The position numbers and the translations under genes were made by a program. A model generated the notes under the pieces. It worked only from the letters and a program-made list of their open reading frames with translations. It did not search any database and was not told the origin of the DNA. From Paenibacillus silviterrae (lineage in GTDB: Bacteria > Bacillota > Bacilli > Paenibacillales > NBRC-103111): a stretch of 64,000 nucleotides of DNA. Where the stretch lies: the NCBI RefSeq assembly GCF_030167925.1, contig NZ_JASKUT010000001.1, forward strand, positions 1,116,001-1,180,000, given 5' to 3'. Shown in pieces: positions 46,999 through 57,822 of this stretch. How positions within the stretch are numbered: the first letter of the stretch is position 1; each line of letters opens with the position of its first letter.

Positions 46999-48537
46999 TT
47001 ACTTTTTATCCAATGTACGGTACTGCAGCGCTTCTGCTACATGAACCTCCTCCACTTTCTCACTGCATTCCAAATCGGCAATCGTCCGGGCCACCTTCAA
47101 TATCCGGTCATACGCTCGTACGCTAAGCCCTAGTAGTTCAAACGTTCGTTCCAGCAGTGCAGAGGAAGCGACGTCCAGCTGAATCGTTTCGCGCAGCCTT
47201 TTCCCGCTGAGCTCGCTGTTAAAAAGGATCCCCCGGTTTCGGTATCGATCTTCCTGAAGCAGATGGGCCGTTTCCACCCGCTCCCGCATCTGCGCCGAGC
47301 TTAACTGCTCTCCGTGATTCAATTGAGAATAATCGATTCTCGGCACTTCGACGTGCAGATCAATACGATCCATCAGAGGACCGGAGATTTTGGATCGATA
47401 TCCCGCAACCTTTAGCGGACTGCAGGTGCACGAATGAATCTCGGTCTCAGCGCCCCAATAGCCGCAAGGGCAGGGATTCATCGACGCCGCCAACAAAAAG
47501 TGAGCGGGAAACGTATAGACTGCGCGCGCTCTTCCGATCGTGACACGCCGATCCTCCATCGGCTGACGGAGAACCTCCAGCACAACGCGGGAGAACTCCG
47601 GCAGCTCATCCAAAAACAAGACGCCGCGATGGGCGAGGCTGACCTCACCCGGTTTGGGGATGGAGCCGCCGCCGATCAGTCCGCCTGCTGAGATGCTATG
47701 ATGAGGCATTCGAAACGGACGCTCCCGAATCAGCCGGCTGCGGTCGGCAAATTTGCCGGAGGCGCTATAAATTTTCGTGACGTCAAGGGCTTCATGATCG
47801 TTCATCCGCGGGAGAATGGTCGGAAGTCGTTTGGCCAGCATGGTTTTACCCGTACCGGGAGGACCGATCAACAGAAGGTTGTGCATGCCGGCAGCGCAAA
47901 TCATGAGTGCGCGCTTCACGTGAAGCTGGCCGCAAACATCGGCATAATCCTCAACTAAACCGGAATCGGACAATGGATTCGCGAATGATGAAGATAAATG
48001 TGATGAATTATTAAGTACATTAATTAAATTCCCTGTAATCCCCCCCTTTAACTCCGCAAGATGAGAAATGGCCCGGATCTCCATACCCTCTACAAATCCG
48101 GCCTCGTCGGCATTCGGAGCCGGAACGAGGACTCGTTTGACACCGTAGTCCAGCCCTGTGGCGAGCATGGAGAGAACACCCGGCACAGGTCGGATGGATC
48201 CGTCTAACGCCAGCTCTCCCAATACCATAGTATCCTTCCAATCCTCTTCCGGAAGCTGTCCGCTCGTGATCAAAAGCCCCAGCGCAATGGCCAGGTCGAA
48301 GGAGGCTCCTTCCTTCCGAACGTCTGCAGGGGCGAGATTCACCGTGATCCGTTGGAGGGGAAACGTAAACCCGCAATTTTTTACGGCGGCACGCACTCTT
48401 TCCATGGATTCTTTAATGGCGCTGTCCGGCAGTCCGACGATATTCATCACGGGCAAACCATTGCTGAGGTCGACCTCTACCTCAACCAGTTTCCCGTCTA
48501 CTCCGTGCAAGCAAGCACTGATTACTTTTCCATACAT
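46999..48537 (-). CDS. YifB/ComM family AAA ATPase
   Basis: This 512-residue Mg-chelatase-like ATPase has an N-terminal Lon-like domain (NIVGLPDSAIKESMERVRAA, VNLAPADVRKEG), an AAA core with Walker A LLIGPPGTGKTMLAKRLP, Walker B GVLFLDELPEF and sensor/arginine-finger regions, and a C-terminal helical Mg-chelatase-C domain. In naturally competent bacteria, ComM is a hexameric helicase that promotes branch migration during transformation. It lies near dprA in this window, which supports a link to DNA uptake. AAGGTG precedes the ATG and lies in a hairpin arm. Confidence 0.93.
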   Translation of the reverse strand: MYGKVISACLHGVDGKLVEVEVDLSNGLPVMNIVGLPDSAIKESMERVRAAVKNCGFTFPLQRITVNLAPADVRKEGASFDLAIALGLLITSGQLPEEDWKDTMVLGELALDGSIRPVPGVLSMLATGLDYGVKRVLVPAPNADEAGFVEGMEIRAISHLAELKGGITGNLINVLNNSSHLSSSFANPLSDSGLVEDYADVCGQLHVKRALMICAAGMHNLLLIGPPGTGKTMLAKRLPTILPRMNDHEALDVTKIYSASGKFADRSRLIRERPFRMPHHSISAGGLIGGGSIPKPGEVSLAHRGVLFLDELPEFSRVVLEVLRQPMEDRRVTIGRARAVYTFPAHFLLAASMNPCPCGYWGAETEIHSCTCSPLKVAGYRSKISGPLMDRIDLHVEVPRIDYSQLNHGEQLSSAQMRERVETAHLLQEDRYRNRGILFNSELSGKRLRETIQLDVASSALLERTFELLGLSVRAYDRILKVARTIADLECSEKVEEVHVAEALQYRTLDKK

Positions 48538-48724
48538 AACAAAAAAACACCTTCCCCCCGGATAATCTAGTCCTAGGCAAAGGTGCTTCCTTATCGCCGT
48601 TGATCGTATAAGATAACTTCATTTTACATGCTGGATGCTGCTTTTGGCAATACATGGAATGAGTCGGATGTTTGTGGATATTCATCGTGATTACAGGAAA
48701 GCCTAAGAATGAAGTGAGAAGATT

Positions 48725-48988
48725 ATGCAGGAAAAACCGTACTTTTGTCCGAATTGCCGGTCCAACCGGGTCAAATTCAGTATGATTTCCAGCTTTTCGA
48801 GACGCTTTCTGAAGGACGCCGTTACAGGGGCCGTGCAGGAGGTCGGAGAACCGGATGAGCTGCCGGAGGCCGAGCCCACCATACAATGTCAGGTTTGCAG
48901 CTTTACCGGAAATGAGCTGAGGTTCATTAAACAGGCGGAACGCGAGCCCCGGGTGATGACCCAGACGCAGCCAATTTCGTATCAATAA
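48725..48988 (+). CDS. Small two-CxxC zinc-ribbon protein, unknown function
   Basis: This 87-residue protein has two Cys pairs, YFCPNCRSN at the N terminus and IQCQVCSF near residue 55, probably binding one zinc. The middle is a predicted amphipathic helix with an acidic loop (EPDELPEAEP). I do not recognise the family. GAGAAG lies upstream of the ATG, and the gene stands alone between yifB (divergent) and sucC. Confidence 0.75.
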   Translation: MQEKPYFCPNCRSNRVKFSMISSFSRRFLKDAVTGAVQEVGEPDELPEAEPTIQCQVCSFTGNELRFIKQAEREPRVMTQTQPISYQ

Positions 48989-49159
48989 CAAGCCGCACAA
49001 CCTTATACGACAGCGCATATTTTCCTTGCAGGGGAGAAATGCGCTTTTGTTTTGACATCTGTTTTGCATGTAAGATACGCATTTTTTTTCAGGTGAATAA
49101 AAAAGATTAATAAGAATTTAAAAACTTCCTGCCGAAAAGATGAGGAAACCGTCGATAAA

Positions 49160-49355
49160 AAGTGTTACAATGGTAAAGGTTTTGAGGTGAAGGCAGATAA
49201 AGGGTATCTTCTGGACAACCCTAGCTCAAGCTATGAAGGACGGTATTGCCGGTTCCTTTATACACGCCGCATCGCCTGTTTGCGAACGATTCCGTCCTGC
49301 ATGGCCGGCATCGGATCCATATAGCAAGCTATAACTGATAGGAGGATTTTGCTCA
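49160..49355 (+). promoter_or_regulatory. sucC upstream region with long leader
   Basis: The space from 48989 to 49355 holds no gene. TTACAAT near 49165-49171 is a good -10 box; the -35 is unclear. The ~180-nt leader contains complementary segments (GGACGG near 49240, CCGTCC near 49292). It ends with TAGGAGGATTTT before the ATG. Function is unknown. Confidence 0.45.
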
Positions 49356-50516
49356 ATGAATATCCATGAGTACCAAGGCAAAGCAGTACTGAAGCAGTAC
49401 GGAGTAGCCGTACCGGAAGGTAAAGTAGCTTTTTCCGTGGATGAAGCGGTTGAAGCGGCGAAGGCACTGGGAACGCCGGTTGTCGTCGTAAAAGCACAGA
49501 TCCATGCCGGGGGTCGCGGTAAGGCAGGCGGCGTTAAGGTTGCGAAAAGCCTTGATGAAGTTCGTACATATGCCGGCGAAATCCTAGGTAAGGTTCTCGT
49601 GACTCACCAAACGGGTCCGGAAGGTAAAGAAGTGAAGCGTCTGCTGATCGAGCAGGGCTGCGATATTAAGAAAGAGTACTATGTGGGCGTTGTCGTGGAC
49701 CGCGGCACCGGACGCGTGGTGATGATGGCTTCCGAAGAGGGCGGTACGGAAATTGAAGAAGTGGCGCATCATACGCCTGAGAAAATCTTCAAAGAAGTGA
49801 TCGATCCTGCCATCGGTCTGCAAGCGTTCCAAGCGCGCAAGCTTGCTTATGCCATCAACATCCCTAACGAGCTGGTCAACAAGGCTGTGAAGTTCATGAT
49901 GGCTCTTTACAGCGCTTTTGTAGAGAAGGATTGTTCTATCGCTGAGATCAACCCGCTCGTTGTAACCGGCGACGGCAACGTAATGGCATTGGATGCGAAG
50001 CTGAACTTCGATTCCAACGCATTGTTCCGTCATAAGGACATTCTTGAGCTGCGCGACCTGGATGAAGAAGATGAAAAGGAAATCGAAGCGTCCAAGTTCG
50101 ACCTGAGCTATATCGCACTCGATGGAAACATCGGCTGTATGGTTAACGGCGCAGGACTCGCGATGGCAACTATGGATATTATCAAATATTACGGCGGCGA
50201 ACCGGCGAACTTCCTTGATGTAGGGGGCGGTGCGACGACAGAAAAGGTTACCGAAGCGTTCAAAATCATTTTGTCCGATGCGAACGTAAAAGGTATTTTC
50301 GTTAACATCTTCGGAGGCATCATGAAGTGCGATGTTATTGCGAACGGTGTTGTTGAAGCTGCGAAGCAAATCGGTCTGGATCGTCCGCTGGTTGTGCGTT
50401 TGGAAGGTACAAACGTGGAGCTCGGCAAAAAAATCCTGAACGAATCCGGCTTGAACATTGTCGCTGCGGATTCCATGGCTGACGGTGCACAGAAGATCGT
50501 CGCTCTCGTGAAGTAA
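49356..50516 (+). CDS. sucC: Succinate--CoA ligase (ADP-forming), beta subunit
   Basis: This 386-residue subunit of the TCA-cycle enzyme binds the nucleotide through an ATP-grasp domain. Seen: the start [73 protein letters not shown] and [17 protein letters not shown]. Length is normal. TAGGAGGA precedes the ATG. It is co-transcribed with sucD, 33 bp downstream. Codon use looks optimised for high expression. Confidence 0.98.
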   Translation: MNIHEYQGKAVLKQYGVAVPEGKVAFSVDEAVEAAKALGTPVVVVKAQIHAGGRGKAGGVKVAKSLDEVRTYAGEILGKVLVTHQTGPEGKEVKRLLIEQGCDIKKEYYVGVVVDRGTGRVVMMASEEGGTEIEEVAHHTPEKIFKEVIDPAIGLQAFQARKLAYAINIPNELVNKAVKFMMALYSAFVEKDCSIAEINPLVVTGDGNVMALDAKLNFDSNALFRHKDILELRDLDEEDEKEIEASKFDLSYIALDGNIGCMVNGAGLAMATMDIIKYYGGEPANFLDVGGGATTEKVTEAFKIILSDANVKGIFVNIFGGIMKCDVIANGVVEAAKQIGLDRPLVVRLEGTNVELGKKILNESGLNIVAADSMADGAQKIVALVK

Positions 50517-50549
50517 TACGACTAATATCAGGGGATGTGAACTATACAA

Positions 50550-51482
50550 ATGAGTATCTTAGTAAATAAAAATACAAAGGTTATCACGCAAGGGATCACC
50601 GGCTCTGTAGGTATGTTCCACACCAAGGGCGGCCTCGACTACGGCACTCAAATGGTTGGCGGCGTAACTCCGGGCAAGGGCGGTACAAACATTGATATTA
50701 CGCTTGAGAACGGCGAAGTTAAGTCCCTTCCTGTTTTCAATACCGTTGCTGACGCGAAGAAAGCTACGGGTGCAACGGCTTCCGTTATTTATGTTCCGCC
50801 GGCTTTTGCAGCGGATGCGATCATGGAAGCTGTAGATGCAGAGATCGAGCTGATCATCTGTATCACAGAGGGTATCCCTGTACTTGATATGGTGAAGGTT
50901 TCTCGTTATATGGAAGGCAAAAGCTCCCGTCTGATCGGGCCGAACTGCCCTGGCGTGATCACACCGGGCGAATGCAAAATCGGCATCATGCCGGGCTATA
51001 TCCACACGCCTGGTCATGTTGGTGTCGTATCCCGAAGCGGAACATTGACTTACGAAGCCGTTCATCAGCTGTCCACTCGCGGCATCGGCCAATCCTCCGC
51101 AGTAGGTATCGGCGGAGACCCGGTGAAGGGCTCCGAGTTTATCGATATTCTGAAGCTGTTCAACGAAGATCCTGATACCTATGCGGTGATCATGATCGGT
51201 GAAATCGGCGGAACGGCAGAAGAAGAAGCGGCAGAATGGATCGCAGCGAACATGAAGAAGCCGGTTGTCGGCTTCATCGGCGGTCAAACGGCGCCTCCAG
51301 GAAAGCGTATGGGTCATGCGGGCGCCATCATTTCCGGCGGTAAAGGTACAGCGGCTGAGAAAGTCGCTACAATGGAGCGTTGCGGCATTAAAGTAGCTCC
51401 TACACCTTCCGAAATGGGCTCTACTCTTGTGAGCGTGCTCGAAGAGAAGGGTTTGCTGGAGAAGTGCATCACTAAAAAATAA
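50550..51482 (+). CDS. sucD: Succinate--CoA ligase (ADP-forming), alpha subunit
   Basis: This 310-residue subunit carries CoA binding and the phosphohistidine. The N-terminal Rossmann domain starts [38 protein letters not shown] and [15 protein letters not shown] follow, and the active His lies in [16 protein letters not shown]. Length is slightly above the common ~300 residues. A GGGGATG site lies before the ATG. A strong terminator follows. Confidence 0.98.
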   Translation: MSILVNKNTKVITQGITGSVGMFHTKGGLDYGTQMVGGVTPGKGGTNIDITLENGEVKSLPVFNTVADAKKATGATASVIYVPPAFAADAIMEAVDAEIELIICITEGIPVLDMVKVSRYMEGKSSRLIGPNCPGVITPGECKIGIMPGYIHTPGHVGVVSRSGTLTYEAVHQLSTRGIGQSSAVGIGGDPVKGSEFIDILKLFNEDPDTYAVIMIGEIGGTAEEEAAEWIAANMKKPVVGFIGGQTAPPGKRMGHAGAIISGGKGTAAEKVATMERCGIKVAPTPSEMGSTLVSVLEEKGLLEKCITKK

Positions 51483-51525
51483 TTGCTTCTATTATATAGA
51501 GCAAATATGCAATGAGATAGGCAAG

Positions 51526-51574
51526 AAGCCTCTCTATTTCGCCAAGCGGCGAGTGGAGAGGCTTTTTGTTTTTC
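51526..51574 (+). terminator. Rho-independent terminator after sucD
   Basis: AAGCCTCTC at 51526 and GAGAGGCTT close a hairpin with a further inner stem (cgcc/ggcg), followed by TTTTGTTTTT. Confidence 0.88.
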
Positions 51575-51624
51575 TGGCGCGAAGGGACAAAGTTGTTTCT
51601 TGACAAAGGAGGATATATACTAAT

Positions 51625-52725
51625 ATGGATAACCGCAGTATTCTAATCGCTTTACATGAGACCGAAGGAATCGGCTGGAAGACGATTCAGCAGCTGCTTA
51701 TCATCCATCCGGAACTGACGGAAGTGCTGGAATGGAATGAGCAGGACTTTGAATTGACGGGATTTTCGCAGAAAAAGGCAGCTCAGCTTACGCACCTCCT
51801 GCAGTCATTAGACGATAAGAAATATGCTCGGCTCCTGCAGCAATATGAGGATCGAGGCATAGGCATGCTTACCCTGTGGGACGATCATTACCCGGTCCTG
51901 CTGAAGCATACGGCACAGCCGCCGTGGGTGCTTTACTACAAAGGCGAGCCGGACTATCTGCAGCTGCCGTGTATCGGAATGGTCGGCACGCGTACACCTA
52001 CCGCCTATGGCAAGAGAACGGCGGAAGACTTGGCTGAAGCCCTATCTGCTGCCGGCTTATGTGTCGTAAGCGGCCTTGCCCGGGGGATTGATAGCGCTTC
52101 GCATGAAGGGGCGTTAAGACAGAAGGGAAGCACGATCGGTGTGTTAGGCTGCGGGATCGATCAGATTTACCCACAGGAAAACAAACGTTTGTTTGAACGA
52201 GTAGGAGCTCAGGGGCTTATTGTATCCGAGTATCCGTTCGGCACAAAGCCGCGCCCCGGTTTATTTCCACAGCGCAACCGAATCATTGCCGGCCTAAGCT
52301 TGGGGGTCGTGGTAGTAGAGGCTGCCCTAAAGAGCGGCTCATTAATTACCATGGATCAGGCGCTGGAGGAATCAAGAGATGTGTTCGCCGTACCGGGGCC
52401 GATTACATCACCCAAGAGTCAAGGCACATTAGCACTCTTGAAGCAGGGTGCCAAGCTGGTCACCTGTGCAAAGGACATTGTGGAGGAGTATGCACACCGG
52501 ATATCCTTGGATGAATCGGCATACATTAATCGTAATCGACAGCTGGATCCATTGACGCACCAGGAGCAAAAAATAATCGACATTCTCACCTTTCGATCCT
52601 GTCATATCGACGAGCTGCTGCTGCAAAGTCAATTTACCTTTGGACTTTTGCATTCAGTTCTGTTAAATTTACAATTGAAAAAACGTATCGTCGAGCTCCC
52701 AGGTTCAGTCTACACAATACCTTGA
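51625..52725 (+). CDS. dprA: DNA-processing protein DprA
   Basis: This 366-residue protein loads RecA on incoming single-stranded DNA during transformation. An N-terminal helical domain precedes the extended Rossmann fold with the GMVGTRTPTAYGK and VVSGLARGIDSASHEGAL motifs, then GVLGCGIDQIYP, SEYPFGTKPRPGLFPQRNRII, and GSLITMDQALEESRDVFAVPG. A C-terminal winged-helix-like domain follows. AAAGGAGGATAT precedes the ATG. Its usual place next to topA is kept. Confidence 0.96.
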   Translation: MDNRSILIALHETEGIGWKTIQQLLIIHPELTEVLEWNEQDFELTGFSQKKAAQLTHLLQSLDDKKYARLLQQYEDRGIGMLTLWDDHYPVLLKHTAQPPWVLYYKGEPDYLQLPCIGMVGTRTPTAYGKRTAEDLAEALSAAGLCVVSGLARGIDSASHEGALRQKGSTIGVLGCGIDQIYPQENKRLFERVGAQGLIVSEYPFGTKPRPGLFPQRNRIIAGLSLGVVVVEAALKSGSLITMDQALEESRDVFAVPGPITSPKSQGTLALLKQGAKLVTCAKDIVEEYAHRISLDESAYINRNRQLDPLTHQEQKIIDILTFRSCHIDELLLQSQFTFGLLHSVLLNLQLKKRIVELPGSVYTIP

Positions 52726-52770
52726 TGATGATTATACATATTCATACTTGTTGAAGGGGGAAGGACGACT

Positions 52771-54873
52771 ATGGCCGATTCGTTAGTCATTGTGGAGTCA
52801 CCCGCAAAAGCCAAAACGATCAGCAAATACTTGGGCAGCAAATACATCGTCAAAGCCTCCATGGGGCATATCCGGGATTTGCCGAAAAGTCAAATTGGGG
52901 TCGAAATAAAGAAAAACTTCGAGCCGAAGTATATCACTATCCGCGGTAAGGGCTCTGTTCTCAAAGAGCTGAAGGATGCCAGTAAAAAAGTGAAAAAAAT
53001 TTATCTGGCGGCTGACCCTGATCGCGAAGGGGAAGCGATCGCTTGGCATTTGGCGCATTATTTGGATGTTTCAGATACGGAGCCTTGCCGTGTCGTATTT
53101 AACGAAATTACGAAGCAAGCGGTGAAGGATGCATTCAAAACACCGCGCAAGATTAACCTCGACTTGGTAAACGCTCAGCAGGCTCGCCGGATCCTGGATC
53201 GGCTGGTAGGCTACAAGATCAGCCCGCTGCTTTGGAAAAAGGTAAAGAAGGGATTATCCGCAGGCCGCGTGCAATCGGTCGCTGTGAAGCTCATTTACGA
53301 TCGCGAGAATGAGATCAACGCGTTCGTACCTGAAGAATACTGGACGATCACGGCGAAGCTGATCGCCGGCACAACGGAATTTGAAGCCAAGTTTCATAGT
53401 CTTCGCGGGGAGAAGAAGGAGCTTTCGAACCAAGCTGAAGTCAATGAAATACTGGCTGCCATTGCTAAGGCCGATTTCGTTGTGAATGAAGTGAGAGAGA
53501 AAGAGCGTCTGCGCAATCCTTCGCCGCCGTTCATCACAAGCTCCATGCAGCAAGAAGCGGCGCGAAAGCTCAATTTCAGGGCCGCCAAGACGATGTCCGT
53601 CGCTCAGCAGCTGTACGAGGGGATTGATCTCGGGAGTGAGGGAACCGTAGGTTTGATCACCTACATGCGTACGGATTCGACACGAATTTCGCCGGTTGCT
53701 CAAGAGGAAGCCAAAGATTATATCGTAGGCAAATTCGGAAGCAATTTTTATCCCGAGACGCCGCGGCAATATGTAAAGAAAAATGCCAACGCACAGGATG
53801 CGCATGAAGCCATTCGTCCCAGCTCGGTGCTGCGGGAGCCTGACCAGATCAAGGAGTATTTAAGCCGAGATCAATTCCGTCTGTACAAGCTGATATGGGA
53901 ACGATTTCTGGCAAGTCAGATGGCTTCGGCTATTTTGGATACAATGACGGTGGATATTGCCGCGGCGACAACAACCTTCCGTGCGGTCGGTTCGAAGGTG
54001 AAGTTCCACGGTTTTATGAAGGTCTATGTTGAAGGCAGTGACGACGAAACGACGGATGACGAGAAGTTTTTGCCTCCTCTCAAGCAAGGCGATAAGGTAA
54101 AAACGAAAACGATTGATCCGAAGCAGCATTTTACTCAGCCTCCTCCGAGATATACCGAGGCACGTCTGGTAAAAGCGCTGGAAGAGATGGGAATCGGGCG
54201 CCCGAGTACGTATGCTCCCACACTCGAAACGATCCAAAAGCGCGGCTATGTAGCGATTGAGGAGAAGAAGTTCGTTCCTACCGAGCTCGGTGAGCTGGTC
54301 ATCCAGCAAATGATCGAATTTTTCCCTGAAATTCTGGACGTAGAATTTACGGCTCAGATGGAGGAGGAGCTCGACCATATTGAGGAAGGAAGCCAAGACT
54401 GGGTTAAGGTGCTTGATTCGTTCTATCAATCGTTCGAGAAACGGCTTGAGGTCGCGGAAGAAGAGATGGAGAAGATTGAAATCCAGGATGAGGTATCGGA
54501 CGAAATTTGCGAGAAGTGCGGAAGCCATTTTGTATATAAAATGGGTCGCTTCGGCAAGTTTCTAGCCTGCTCCGGGTTTCCGGACTGCCGAAATACGAGG
54601 CCGATCGTCAAAGATATCGGCGTGTCCTGCCCGACCTGCAAGGAAGGGAAAATCATCGAGCGACGAAGCAAAAAAGGACGCATCTTCTATGGCTGTGACA
54701 AGTATCCAGGCTGTGAATTCGTATCCTGGGATAAACCGGCGGAGAAGCCGTGTCCGAAGTGCGGAGCGCTGGCGGTGGAGAAGCGGAATAAATCGGGCAC
54801 ATTCATCCAATGCGTCCAGTGTGATTATAAAGAAGAAGCCAAAGACGACGATCTGGAGTCAATCGAGGAGTAA
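52771..54873 (+). CDS. topA: DNA topoisomerase I
   Basis: This 700-residue type IA topoisomerase relaxes negative supercoils. It starts with a TOPRIM domain ([33 protein letters not shown]), continues with the cleavage core carrying the active Tyr298 in [12 protein letters not shown], and ends with three Cys4 zinc ribbons ([39 protein letters not shown]). Length fits the Bacillus enzyme. GAAGGGGGAAGG precedes the ATG. Confidence 0.98.
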   Translation: MADSLVIVESPAKAKTISKYLGSKYIVKASMGHIRDLPKSQIGVEIKKNFEPKYITIRGKGSVLKELKDASKKVKKIYLAADPDREGEAIAWHLAHYLDVSDTEPCRVVFNEITKQAVKDAFKTPRKINLDLVNAQQARRILDRLVGYKISPLLWKKVKKGLSAGRVQSVAVKLIYDRENEINAFVPEEYWTITAKLIAGTTEFEAKFHSLRGEKKELSNQAEVNEILAAIAKADFVVNEVREKERLRNPSPPFITSSMQQEAARKLNFRAAKTMSVAQQLYEGIDLGSEGTVGLITYMRTDSTRISPVAQEEAKDYIVGKFGSNFYPETPRQYVKKNANAQDAHEAIRPSSVLREPDQIKEYLSRDQFRLYKLIWERFLASQMASAILDTMTVDIAAATTTFRAVGSKVKFHGFMKVYVEGSDDETTDDEKFLPPLKQGDKVKTKTIDPKQHFTQPPPRYTEARLVKALEEMGIGRPSTYAPTLETIQKRGYVAIEEKKFVPTELGELVIQQMIEFFPEILDVEFTAQMEEELDHIEEGSQDWVKVLDSFYQSFEKRLEVAEEEMEKIEIQDEVSDEICEKCGSHFVYKMGRFGKFLACSGFPDCRNTRPIVKDIGVSCPTCKEGKIIERRSKKGRIFYGCDKYPGCEFVSWDKPAEKPCPKCGALAVEKRNKSGTFIQCVQCDYKEEAKDDDLESIEE

Positions 54874-54897
54874 ACTTAAGTATAGGGAGTGCGCATC

Positions 54898-56226
54898 TTG
54901 ACAGATACACCGAAGGTTACAGTCATCGGAGCCGGTTTGGCTGGCAGCGAAGCTGCCTGGCAAATTGCCAGCCAAGGGGTTCCGGTCGTTTTATATGAAA
55001 TGCGTCCTGAGAAGAAGACGCCGGCCCATATTTCGGACAAGTTCGCTGAACTGGTCTGCAGCAATTCGCTTCGTGCAAACGGACTCACGAATGCCGTGGG
55101 CGTGTTGAAGGAAGAGATGCGGATGCTCAATTCGCTGATTATGCGAGCGGCGGATAAGCATGCGGTGCCTGCTGGCGGTGCTTTGGCGGTGGATCGGGAC
55201 GGTTTTTCGGGAGAGGTAACATCCATTCTGAGGAACCATCCGTTGATCGAGGTGCGCAACGAGGAGCTGGAATCGCTTCCTGACGGAATTACAGTCGTTG
55301 CTACCGGGCCGCTCACCTCTCCTGCGCTGTCAAAGCATCTGCAGGAATTAACGGGCGAGGATTACCTTTACTTCTACGATGCTGCAGCGCCGATTGTAGA
55401 GAAGGACTCGATCGATATGGACAAGGTATACCTCGCTTCACGTTATGACAAAGGCGAGGCAGCCTATCTGAACTGTCCGATGACCGAAGAAGAATTCAAT
55501 GTCTTTTATGAAGCGATCATCTCGGCCGAAGCGGCTCCGATAAAGGAGTTCGAGAAGGAAATCTACTTCGAAGGCTGTATGCCGATCGAGGTCATGATGA
55601 AGCGAGGCAAGCAAACGGCATTATTCGGTCCGATGAAGCCAGTAGGACTTGTCAACCCGCACACGGGTACCTTACCGTATGCTGTAGTTCAATTGCGACA
55701 GGATAATGCAGCGGGCACGTTGTACAATCTGGTAGGCTTTCAAACCCATCTGAAGTGGGGCGAGCAGAAGCGCGTATTTTCCTTGATTCCGGGCTTAGAG
55801 AATGCGGAATTCGTACGGTACGGCGTGATGCACCGCAATACCTTCATTAATTCCCCCAAGCTCCTTCGTCCGACCTATCAGTTTCAAGGAAGGGACAATT
55901 TGTTCTTCGCTGGGCAAATGACGGGTGTAGAAGGCTATGTCGAATCCGCAGCCTCCGGTCTGATTGCCGGTATGAACGCTGCGCGATTTGCTAAAGGGGA
56001 GGAACTGGTCTTGTTCCCTCCGGATACAACCTTGGGCAGTATGGCGAACTATATTACGACCGCGGACTTTAAACATTTCCAACCGATGAATGCCAATTTC
56101 GGGTTGTTTCCGCCGCTTGACGAGAAAATCAAGAACAAAAAGCTTAAGAATGAAAAAATCGCAATGCGCGCAATTGAGAAAATTCAGAATTTTTCTCAAA
56201 ATCAATACAATTTAACTTGTAAATAA
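54898..56226 (+). CDS. trmFO: Methylenetetrahydrofolate--tRNA-(uracil54-C5)-methyltransferase TrmFO
   Basis: This 442-residue flavoenzyme makes ribothymidine-54 in tRNA using methylene-THF and FADH2. The FAD motif [44 protein letters not shown] with the catalytic Cys, [14 protein letters not shown], and [20 protein letters not shown] are seen. I chose TTG 54898, 8 bp after AGGGAG; the GTG at 54889 overlaps that site. A Lys/Asn-rich C-terminal tail (KNKKLKNEK) extends beyond the core. Confidence 0.96.
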   Translation: MTDTPKVTVIGAGLAGSEAAWQIASQGVPVVLYEMRPEKKTPAHISDKFAELVCSNSLRANGLTNAVGVLKEEMRMLNSLIMRAADKHAVPAGGALAVDRDGFSGEVTSILRNHPLIEVRNEELESLPDGITVVATGPLTSPALSKHLQELTGEDYLYFYDAAAPIVEKDSIDMDKVYLASRYDKGEAAYLNCPMTEEEFNVFYEAIISAEAAPIKEFEKEIYFEGCMPIEVMMKRGKQTALFGPMKPVGLVNPHTGTLPYAVVQLRQDNAAGTLYNLVGFQTHLKWGEQKRVFSLIPGLENAEFVRYGVMHRNTFINSPKLLRPTYQFQGRDNLFFAGQMTGVEGYVESAASGLIAGMNAARFAKGEELVLFPPDTTLGSMANYITTADFKHFQPMNANFGLFPPLDEKIKNKKLKNEKIAMRAIEKIQNFSQNQYNLTCK

Positions 56227-56308
56227 ATTCGTCCCTATGGTACGATGAGAAAGGCTTTGTATGGTTAGCATAAGCGAACTATTGCAAAGCCTTGAAGGGG
56301 GACAGCCG

Positions 56309-57202
56309 GTGAAGAACGATCATTGGGTCGATGGCTATCTTCGATACATGTCTGTTGAGAAGAGCAGCTCATCGCTTACTCTGCAAAACTATGCTAATGA
56401 TATCCAGCAGTTCGCCGATTATTTGAGGCAGCAACAAATCGATGATTTTGCTGCTGTTTCTTATTTAACGGTCCGTTCCTACTTGGCCTCGCTTATGGCA
56501 AACGATTATGCAAAACGAAGTGTCTCCAGAAAAATATCCGCTCTGCGTTCCTTCTATTTATATCTTGTCAGGGAAGGCTACATAGAGACAAGTCCGTTTC
56601 TTTATATCAAAACCCCAAAGCTTGACAAACGACTACCCAAATTTATGTATCTTGAAGAAGTGGAGCAGCTGCTTAAGGCTCCGGACGTTACCGATCCGCT
56701 CGGGATGAGGGATCAAGCCATATTTGAAACGTTGTATGCATCGGGCATACGTGTAAGTGAACTGACAGGTCTTAATTTGAGGTCCGTCGATATACATAAT
56801 GGGATTGCGCTAGTCATGGGAAAGGGCACTAAGGAGCGTTATGTGCCTTTGGGGGAAATGTCCTTACGATCTTTGAAGCGGTATATAGAGGAAGGTCGTT
56901 CCAAGCTTTGCAAGGATGTGTCGGAGCAAGCCTTGTTCGTAAATTATACCGGAACGAGATTGACGGACCGCAGCGTCCGGAGAATTGTTGATAAATATAT
57001 CCAAACGATGGCCGGCGCCCGTTCGATTAGTCCGCATACGCTTCGTCATACATTCGCCACCCATATGCTGGAAGCCGGGGCTGATCTTCGGATCGTTCAG
57101 GAGCTTCTGGGCCATGTGAATGTATCGACTACCCAGATCTATACTCATGTGACAAGAGATCAGCTGCAATCCGTCTATAATCGGGCTCACCCAAGAGCTT
57201 AA
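56309..57202 (+). CDS. xerC: Tyrosine recombinase XerC (CodV)
   Basis: This ~297-residue recombinase resolves chromosome dimers at dif with XerD. It has the N-terminal SAM-like core-binding domain (SLTLQNYANDIQQFADYL) and a catalytic domain with Arg in ASGIRVSELTGL, HTLRHTFATHMLEAG, LLGHVNVSTTQIY with the nucleophile Tyr, and THVTRDQL. I prefer GTG 56309, since GAAGGGGG lies 7 bp upstream and the length then fits the family; ATG 56261 would add 16 residues. It precedes hslVU-codY as in B. subtilis. Confidence 0.94.
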   Translation: MKNDHWVDGYLRYMSVEKSSSSLTLQNYANDIQQFADYLRQQQIDDFAAVSYLTVRSYLASLMANDYAKRSVSRKISALRSFYLYLVREGYIETSPFLYIKTPKLDKRLPKFMYLEEVEQLLKAPDVTDPLGMRDQAIFETLYASGIRVSELTGLNLRSVDIHNGIALVMGKGTKERYVPLGEMSLRSLKRYIEEGRSKLCKDVSEQALFVNYTGTRLTDRSVRRIVDKYIQTMAGARSISPHTLRHTFATHMLEAGADLRIVQELLGHVNVSTTQIYTHVTRDQLQSVYNRAHPRA

Positions 57203-57264
57203 ACCTTCGGGAACTAAGCAGATAGCAGGCTTAGTTTTCGTCATGAATGGAGGAGGAAGAGGCT

Positions 57265-57810
57265 ATGGAACAAACCTTTCACGCTACGACCATATTCGCC
57301 ATTCGGCACGAAGGCAAAGGGGCCATTGCCGGAGACGGGCAAGTAACCTTTGGGAACAGTATGGTGATGAAGAGTCAAGCCAAAAAGGTGCGACGCTTGT
57401 ATCGCGGCAAAGTGGTTGCCGGCTTCGCAGGCTCCGTGGCTGACGCCATCACACTTTTTGAGAAATTCGAGTCCAAGCTGGAGGAGCATCAGGGCAATCT
57501 TCAGCGCTCCGCAGTGGAGCTGGCCAAGGATTGGCGCTCCGACCGGGTACTGCGTCGGCTTGAGGCTATGATGATCGTGATGGATCAGCACAATTTGCTG
57601 TTAATCTCAGGAAACGGTGAAATTATCGAGCCGGATGACGGGATTTTGGCGATCGGATCCGGTGGCAGCTTCGCTTTGGCCGCTGGACGTGCTTTACACC
57701 GCTACGCTCCACAAATGTCAGCGAAGGAAATCGCTCATGCTGCACTGACCATGGCTGCCGAAATTTGTGTGTTTACGAACCATAACATCATTGTCGAAGA
57801 GATCGAATAA
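57265..57810 (+). CDS. hslV: HslV (ClpQ) proteasome-like protease subunit
   Basis: This 181-residue peptidase forms the double-hexamer core that HslU feeds. The N terminus reads [23 protein letters not shown] aligns with the Thr1 region of E. coli HslV, while B. subtilis ClpQ is reported to use an N-terminal Ser five residues earlier. [32 protein letters not shown] and [15 protein letters not shown] are typical. I chose ATG 57265, 8 bp after GGAGGAGG, over ATG 57247. Confidence 0.95.
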   Translation: MEQTFHATTIFAIRHEGKGAIAGDGQVTFGNSMVMKSQAKKVRRLYRGKVVAGFAGSVADAITLFEKFESKLEEHQGNLQRSAVELAKDWRSDRVLRRLEAMMIVMDQHNLLLISGNGEIIEPDDGILAIGSGGSFALAAGRALHRYAPQMSAKEIAHAALTMAAEICVFTNHNIIVEEIE

Positions 57811-57822
57811 GGGAGGTTATGC

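Noticed and set aside
51600..51628. TTGACA just before dprA as a -35 box
   Set aside because: It overlaps the ribosome binding site, and the -10 position would fall on the dprA start codon.
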